64,000 nucleotides of DNA from NCBI RefSeq assembly GCF_900110375.1, contig NZ_FODN01000002.1:1-64000 (forward strand), in the 5' to 3' direction. This document shows, one piece after another, positions 60,535 to 64,000 of the stretch. Position numbers and translations under genes: made by a program. This DNA comes from Flavobacterium sinopsychrotolerans. GTDB lineage: Bacteria > Bacteroidota > Bacteroidia > Flavobacteriales > Flavobacteriaceae. Below the pieces are notes generated by a model, which saw nothing but the letters and a program-made list of their open reading frames with translations, was not told the DNA's origin and did not search any database. The first letter of the stretch is position 1; each line of letters starts with the position of its first letter.

Positions 60535-61602
60535 CTATATTTTTATAGTCCATCCAAAAGTATCTTCTTCTAATTTATTTTGGATATTTTCTAATTTAGT
60601 TTTTAGTTGTAAAGCCATTGAGTTCTCAATTTTTGGTAATTCATAAAAAACTTCTTGATAGGAAAATCCAGAAATTGGACTTACTACAGCAGCTGTTCCG
60701 GCTCCAAAAATTTCTTTCAAGGTTTCGTTTTTAGCAGCCTCAACAAGTTCAGAGACTAAAACCGAACGAATTTCTACATTTATACCTTCACTTTTTGCTA
60801 AATCAATCAGTGTTTTTCTAGTCACACCATCAAGAATTCTTTCGCTTGTAGGAGCCGTAAATAAAGTGTTGCCAATTCTGAAAAATACATTCATGGTACC
60901 GGCTTCTTCTAATTTGGTATGCGTTGCATCATCAGTCCAAATTACTTGTTGAAAACCTTCTTTATTTGCTAAAGTAGTTGGGTAAAACTGCGCAGCATAA
61001 TTTCCGGCAGCTTTTGCAGCTCCAATTCCTCCATTTGCAGCTCTACTGAAATGTTCCGCAATAAGCACCTTAACATCACCTGAATAGTAAGAGGTTACCG
61101 GAGATAAAATAATCATGAATTTGTAATCATTAGATGGATTAGCAATCACTCCAGTACCAGTAGCAATCATAAATGGTCTGATATACATGGCATTTCCTTT
61201 TCCTTTTTTGATCCAAGTTTCATCTAATTTCAACAATTGGTTTAGGCCATTCATGAATATTTCTTCTGGAACTTCTGGCATAGCCATTCTTACAGCAGAT
61301 TTATTGAAACGTTTGTAATTTTCATCAGGTCTAAAAAGCCAAACGTCATCTTTGTCATCTTTATATGCTTTCATTCCTTCAAAAATAGCTTGTCCATAAT
61401 GAAAAACTCTTGTTGACGGATCTAATAGAAAGGGAGCATAAGGTTTAATGACTGGTTTTTGCCATTCCCCATTTTTAAAATCGCATTCAAATAAATGATC
61501 CGTAAAAACGGAACCAAAGCTTAAGTTTTCAAAATCTACTTCATTTATTTTTGAAGTAGGAGCTTTTATAATTTCAATTTTGTTAGTTTGAGTTGCACTC
61601 AT
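60535..61602 (-). CDS. ilvE: Branched-chain amino acid aminotransferase
   Basis: The 355-residue PLP enzyme exchanges amino groups between glutamate and the 2-oxoacids of Val, Leu and Ile. LDPSTRVFHYGQAIFEGMKAYKD, DENYKRFNKSAVRMAMPEVP, NAMYIRPFMIATGTGVI and AAGNYAAQFYPTTLANKEGFQQVIWTD (with the PLP Lys nearby) are class IV aminotransferase motifs of the long BCAT2 type. FLDLAKSEGI-like and LKEIFGAGTAAVVSPIS follow. A TAATTTTG promoter element lies at 61688-61695. Confidence 0.95.
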   Translation of the reverse strand: MSATQTNKIEIIKAPTSKINEVDFENLSFGSVFTDHLFECDFKNGEWQKPVIKPYAPFLLDPSTRVFHYGQAIFEGMKAYKDDKDDVWLFRPDENYKRFNKSAVRMAMPEVPEEIFMNGLNQLLKLDETWIKKGKGNAMYIRPFMIATGTGVIANPSNDYKFMIILSPVTSYYSGDVKVLIAEHFSRAANGGIGAAKAAGNYAAQFYPTTLANKEGFQQVIWTDDATHTKLEEAGTMNVFFRIGNTLFTAPTSERILDGVTRKTLIDLAKSEGINVEIRSVLVSELVEAAKNETLKEIFGAGTAAVVSPISGFSYQEVFYELPKIENSMALQLKTKLENIQNKLEEDTFGWTIKI

Positions 61603-61687
61603 AGTAAAGTATTGTTTTTAATTTTTTTAAATGGATAAGCTTGTGCTTAAAAGAATTTGATTTCCAAAAAATGACGTATAATGTTTG

Positions 61688-61695
61688 CAAAATTA
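61688..61695 (-). promoter_or_regulatory. Putative -7 element TAATTTTG for ilvE
   Basis: TAnnTTTG on the minus strand. A TTTTG about 24 bases upstream (61720-61723) may be the -33 part. The leader would be about 80 bases. Confidence 0.45.
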
Positions 61696-61848
61696 AATAA
61701 AAATCGGCAAATTACTTGTCAAAATAATATTAATTATAGTGTTTAACTAAGATTTGTTTATGATTTAGGAAATCAAAAATAAATAAGCCCAATTATAGGA
61801 TATCTATAATAAATATGTGTTTTAAGAGTCAAACGTATTAGTTTTGAT

Positions 61849-61856
61849 TAAATTTG
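61849..61856 (+). promoter_or_regulatory. Putative -7 element TAAATTTG for mnmD
   Basis: Perfect TAnnTTTG, 46 bases before the TTG start at 61903. The divergent region 61603-61902 otherwise holds only the ilvE element. Confidence 0.45.
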
Positions 61857-61902
61857 GCTTGGCTAGTAAATAGTGTAAGTAATACAACCTGAAAATATAA
61901 TT

Positions 61903-62565
61903 TTGAAAAGAGAAATAATCCAAACGCTTGATGGTTCAACAACCATACAAATAAAAGAATGGGACGAATGCTATCATTCAAAACATGGTGCTATTCAAGA
62001 GGCAAAGCATGTTTTTATTAAAAATGGTCTTTCATTATTTGAAAACCAAAAAATTTCTATTCTGGAAATAGGATTTGGTACTGGCTTAAATGCTTTTATT
62101 ACTTTATTAGAGGCCAAAAAAATGCACCAAACGATTGATTATGTTGGAGTAGAAGCATACCCCATTTCAGTAGATGAAGTTTTGCTGATGAATTATGTAT
62201 CTGAATTAAATGCGACTGAGGAAAGCGTGCTTTTCGATAGAATGCATGAGAGTAATTGGGACGAACAAATTGTTCTGAATAATGATTTTATATTGACTAA
62301 ACGGAAACAATTCTTTGAAGAAATTGATGATGAAAACAAATTTGATTTGATTTATTTCGATGCTTTTGGCTACAGAGTACAACCGGAATTGTGGAGTACA
62401 GCAATTTTTGAAAAAATGTATAAGTCGCTGAAAAAAAATGGAGTACTGGTTACTTATGCCGCTCGGGGAGTGGTGAAAAGAAGTATGATAGAAGTAGGTT
62501 TTACTGTCGAAAAACTGGCAGGTCCACCAGGCAAAAGAGAAATGTTTCGAGCCAGAAAGGTCTAG
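61903..62565 (+). CDS. mnmD: tRNA 5-methylaminomethyl-2-thiouridine methyltransferase MnmD
   Basis: The 220-residue enzyme is the stand-alone version of the methyltransferase half of MnmC. It puts the last methyl on the wobble uridine of tRNAs for Lys, Glu and Gln. ILEIGFGTGLNAFITLLEAKK is the S-adenosylmethionine site, and FDLIYFDAFGYRVQPELWSTAIFEKMYKSLKKNGVLVTYAARGVVKRSM the catalytic core. LAGPPGKREMFRA closes the domain as in MnmC. The start is a TTG; the following KREIIQTLDGSTTI matches the family start. Confidence 0.9.
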   Translation: MKREIIQTLDGSTTIQIKEWDECYHSKHGAIQEAKHVFIKNGLSLFENQKISILEIGFGTGLNAFITLLEAKKMHQTIDYVGVEAYPISVDEVLLMNYVSELNATEESVLFDRMHESNWDEQIVLNNDFILTKRKQFFEEIDDENKFDLIYFDAFGYRVQPELWSTAIFEKMYKSLKKNGVLVTYAARGVVKRSMIEVGFTVEKLAGPPGKREMFRARKV

Positions 62566-62702
62566 TTTTTTGCGTTTATATGCATCAAAATAACAATGAA
62601 ATAAAAAACTAAAAACTTCGTTAAATAATTATTCAGTATGTGTAAAAAATGTATTTTTACATCAATTTAGAATCAAAAGCTAACTTAATATCTTCATTTA
62701 TT

Positions 62703-62900
62703 ATGTCGAAAATCATGTATGATTATACAAAATCAGTTTTAGAAAGAGTAAGTTTTGATCCACTGCTTTTTTGTAAAGAATTAGAAAAAGCAATTAAAAC
62801 ATTATTACCATACGAGATGGAGCAATTGCGAGAATGGTTATTAAATTTCACAATTGGAAAACCAGAATTAAAACAATGTTTACTAATCGTAAATTCATAA
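62703..62900 (+). CDS. Small helical protein, unknown function
   Basis: The 65-residue protein begins at ATG 62703 with MSKIMYDYTKSVLERVSFDPLLFCKELEKAIKTLLPYEMEQLREWLLNF. It is mostly amphipathic helix without a signal or membrane span. The frame continues upstream to 62649, but those codons are AT-rich and unlike the rest. A terminator directly after the stop supports a real gene. No family assigned. Confidence 0.6.
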   Translation: MSKIMYDYTKSVLERVSFDPLLFCKELEKAIKTLLPYEMEQLREWLLNFTIGKPELKQCLLIVNS

Positions 62901-62902
62901 AT

Positions 62903-62933
62903 AAAAAAGGAACCTGTAATAGGTTCCTTTTTT
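62903..62933. terminator. Bidirectional terminator between the small helical protein gene and oxyR
   Basis: AAAAAAGGAACCT (62903-62915) pairs with AGGTTCCTTTTTT (62921-62933) around GTAAT. Confidence 0.93.
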
Positions 62934-63874
62934 TATTTTTTCTGGATTGGGCTGATGATTTGGACATTTTGAAAAACGATTGCTCCTTTTATAACTCCCG
63001 CAATTGTATTTCGAAGGGCATCGATTATATGAATTTTCAATTCGCTTTTTGGAAATATCAAGCTGACTTCTCGTGCTGGTTTAGGTTCTTTGAAATGGCG
63101 TAATTTTATTTTGTCAGATTCTTTCAAATCTAATGTATGTAAAAAAGGAAGTAATGTTGTTCCTAAGCCTTCATCGGCTAATTTTATTAAAGTTTCAAAA
63201 CTTCCGCTTTGTATTTGAAAATGATTAATTTCATTTTTACCGGCACTTTTGCATAAGTTCAAAATTCCCTCACGAAAACAATGTCCGTCCTGTAATAATA
63301 GAATTTCGTCTAAATTTAAATCAGAAACTTCGATTTCCTCTTTTTGAAAATTATGGTGGCTTTCAGGAATATAAGCTACGAAAGGTTCAAAATATAAAAC
63401 AATTTCTTTGATTTTTTCTTCCATCAAAGGGGTGGCAGCTATGGCAGCATCAAGATGACCATTGTTGAGTTTAGTTATGATTTCTTCGGTGTTTAACTCC
63501 TCGATAATGAGCTTGACTTTTGGATATTTTTTTATAAAATTATTCAAAAACATAGGCAATAATGTAGGCATAATAGTAGGGATAATTCCCAATCTAAATT
63601 CACCACCAATAAATCCTTTTTGTTGCTCTACAATATCATGGATTCGATCTGCTTCGTTGACTATATTTTTTGCCTGATTCACAATTTTTTGACCAATATC
63701 AGTGAGCTGGATTGGTTTTTTGGTTCTGTCAAATATTTGAATACTTAATTCTTCTTCTATTTTTTGAATCTGCATGCTCAACGTTGGCTGAGTAACAAAA
63801 CATTTCTCTGCAGCAAGTGTGAAATTTTTATATTCGGCTACAGCCAAAACATATTTTAATTGAGTAATTGTCAT
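62933..63874 (-). CDS. oxyR: Hydrogen-peroxide-inducible LysR regulator OxyR
   Basis: The 313-residue LysR-type regulator has an N-terminal winged helix (TITQLKYVLAVAEYKNFTLAAEKCFVTQPTLSMQIQKIEEEL, residues 2-43) and an effector domain. The peroxide-sensing pair falls at C199 and C208 (LLQDGHCFREGILNLC), the same numbers as in E. coli OxyR, so a disulfide switch is likely. It is divergent from dps, a classic OxyR target, with 96 bases between them. It probably activates dps and other defence genes when oxidised. Confidence 0.92.
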   Translation of the reverse strand: MTITQLKYVLAVAEYKNFTLAAEKCFVTQPTLSMQIQKIEEELSIQIFDRTKKPIQLTDIGQKIVNQAKNIVNEADRIHDIVEQQKGFIGGEFRLGIIPTIMPTLLPMFLNNFIKKYPKVKLIIEELNTEEIITKLNNGHLDAAIAATPLMEEKIKEIVLYFEPFVAYIPESHHNFQKEEIEVSDLNLDEILLLQDGHCFREGILNLCKSAGKNEINHFQIQSGSFETLIKLADEGLGTTLLPFLHTLDLKESDKIKLRHFKEPKPAREVSLIFPKSELKIHIIDALRNTIAGVIKGAIVFQNVQIISPIQKK

Positions 63875-63893
63875 TTTATAGTAATTTCTGATA

Positions 63894-63901
63894 CAAATAT
63901 A
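63894..63901 (-). promoter_or_regulatory. Putative -7 element TATATTTG for oxyR
   Basis: Perfect TAnnTTTG on the minus strand, 20 bases before the oxyR ATG. Confidence 0.5.
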
Positions 63902-63920
63902 AAAACAATCAATTTAAGTT

Positions 63921-63937
63921 ATAGTATTAAGCGCTAT
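63921..63937 (+). promoter_or_regulatory. Putative OxyR operator between oxyR and dps
   Basis: ATAG followed by nine bases and CTAT (63921-63924 and 63934-63937) resembles the ATAG...CTAT half-site of OxyR, though the E. coli spacing is seven. It lies just upstream of the dps promoter element. Confidence 0.35.
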
Positions 63938-63946
63938 TTTATTGAT

Positions 63947-63954
63947 TAAATTTG
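63947..63954 (+). promoter_or_regulatory. Putative -7 element TAAATTTG for dps
   Basis: Perfect TAnnTTTG, 17 bases before the ATG at 63971. Confidence 0.5.
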
Positions 63955-63970
63955 TAATAAATAAAAAATT

Positions 63971-64000
63971 ATGAAAACAAATATTTTAGGATTGCCCGTT
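63971..64000 (+). CDS. dps: Start of a Dps/ferritin-like DNA-protection protein (partial)
   Basis: Only ten codons are inside the window: MKTNILGLPV, a start I recognise from flavobacterial Dps proteins. The divergent oxyR gene and the promoter element at 63947-63954 support this. Dps stores iron and shields DNA under peroxide stress. Call based on a very short stretch. Confidence 0.6.
   Translation, partial: MKTNILGLPV

Noticed and set aside
1..64000. CRISPR array, prophage, rRNA or tRNA genes
   Set aside because: No regularly spaced repeats, phage structural genes or recognisable RNA genes were found on reading both strands.

Overview
The window is a stretch of chromosome from a member of the Bacteroidetes, most likely Flavobacterium or a close relative. 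The base composition is AT-rich. Starts are often preceded by the Bacteroidetes promoter element TAnnTTTG and strong Shine-Dalgarno sites are rare. Family-restricted genes fit too: SusC/SusD, DUF4249 plus TonB receptor, DUF4302, a PUR-type DUF3276 protein and a long NusB. No rRNA, tRNA, CRISPR array or prophage was seen. All identifications come from reading the sequence; no database was searched.

Layout. 1-1.26 kb is an IS3-family element that has cut a Tat-type alkaline phosphatase gene (rest of that gene to 1577). 1.7-10.7 kb is core metabolism: lysA, gltD-gltB and sucC. 10.9-20.5 kb carries selO, a TIP30-like reductase, a DUF1456 protein, a BioF-like enzyme next to a dipeptide epimerase, an esterase, a TerB-like protein, an outer-membrane protein and uvrB. 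20.6-21.1 kb is a small graveyard of decayed genes. 21.2-30.7 kb is a minus-strand, signal-regulated uptake locus: ECF sigma, FecR, SusC with STN domain, SusD, zinc metallohydrolase lipoprotein and DUF4302 lipoprotein. 31.3-40.3 kb holds rlmF, a hydrolase, thiamine pyrophosphokinase, a DUF4249/TonB receptor pair, icd, rplS and trmD. 40.6-50.6 kb has a lipocalin, a cyclophilin-FKBP fusion, redox and hydrolase genes, a Gre/Rnk-like protein with an FMN glutamate-synthase-domain protein, csaA, a PUR protein, an ABC exporter and a leucine-dehydrogenase-type gene. 50.7-64 kb has nusB, yajC, a Lys/Ala-rich histone-like protein, a YdeI protein, pepT, pyrD, an ECF sigma cluster with a Spy-like protein, an SRPBCC/GyrI fusion, a MazG-like protein, ilvE, mnmD, oxyR and the first codons of a divergent dps.

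How genes work together. Nitrogen and amino-acid metabolism recurs: GOGAT (gltBD), a second GltS-domain protein, leucine dehydrogenase, ilvE, lysA and pepT. The 21-31 kb locus looks like a closed circuit, in which substrate binding at SusC signals through STN and FecR to the ECF sigma factor. oxyR and dps share a divergent promoter region typical of peroxide control.

The observations most worth following are: (1) a dispersed palindromic repeat family with conserved ends and different cores (34054-34198 and 40397-40478); (2) a two-hairpin structured leader in front of the FMN glutamate-synthase-domain gene (46258-46381); (3) a hairpin leader in front of rplS; (4) the ECF/FecR-controlled SusCD-metallohydrolase locus; (5) relics of an outer-membrane protein and a frameshifted small membrane protein between uvrB and that locus.
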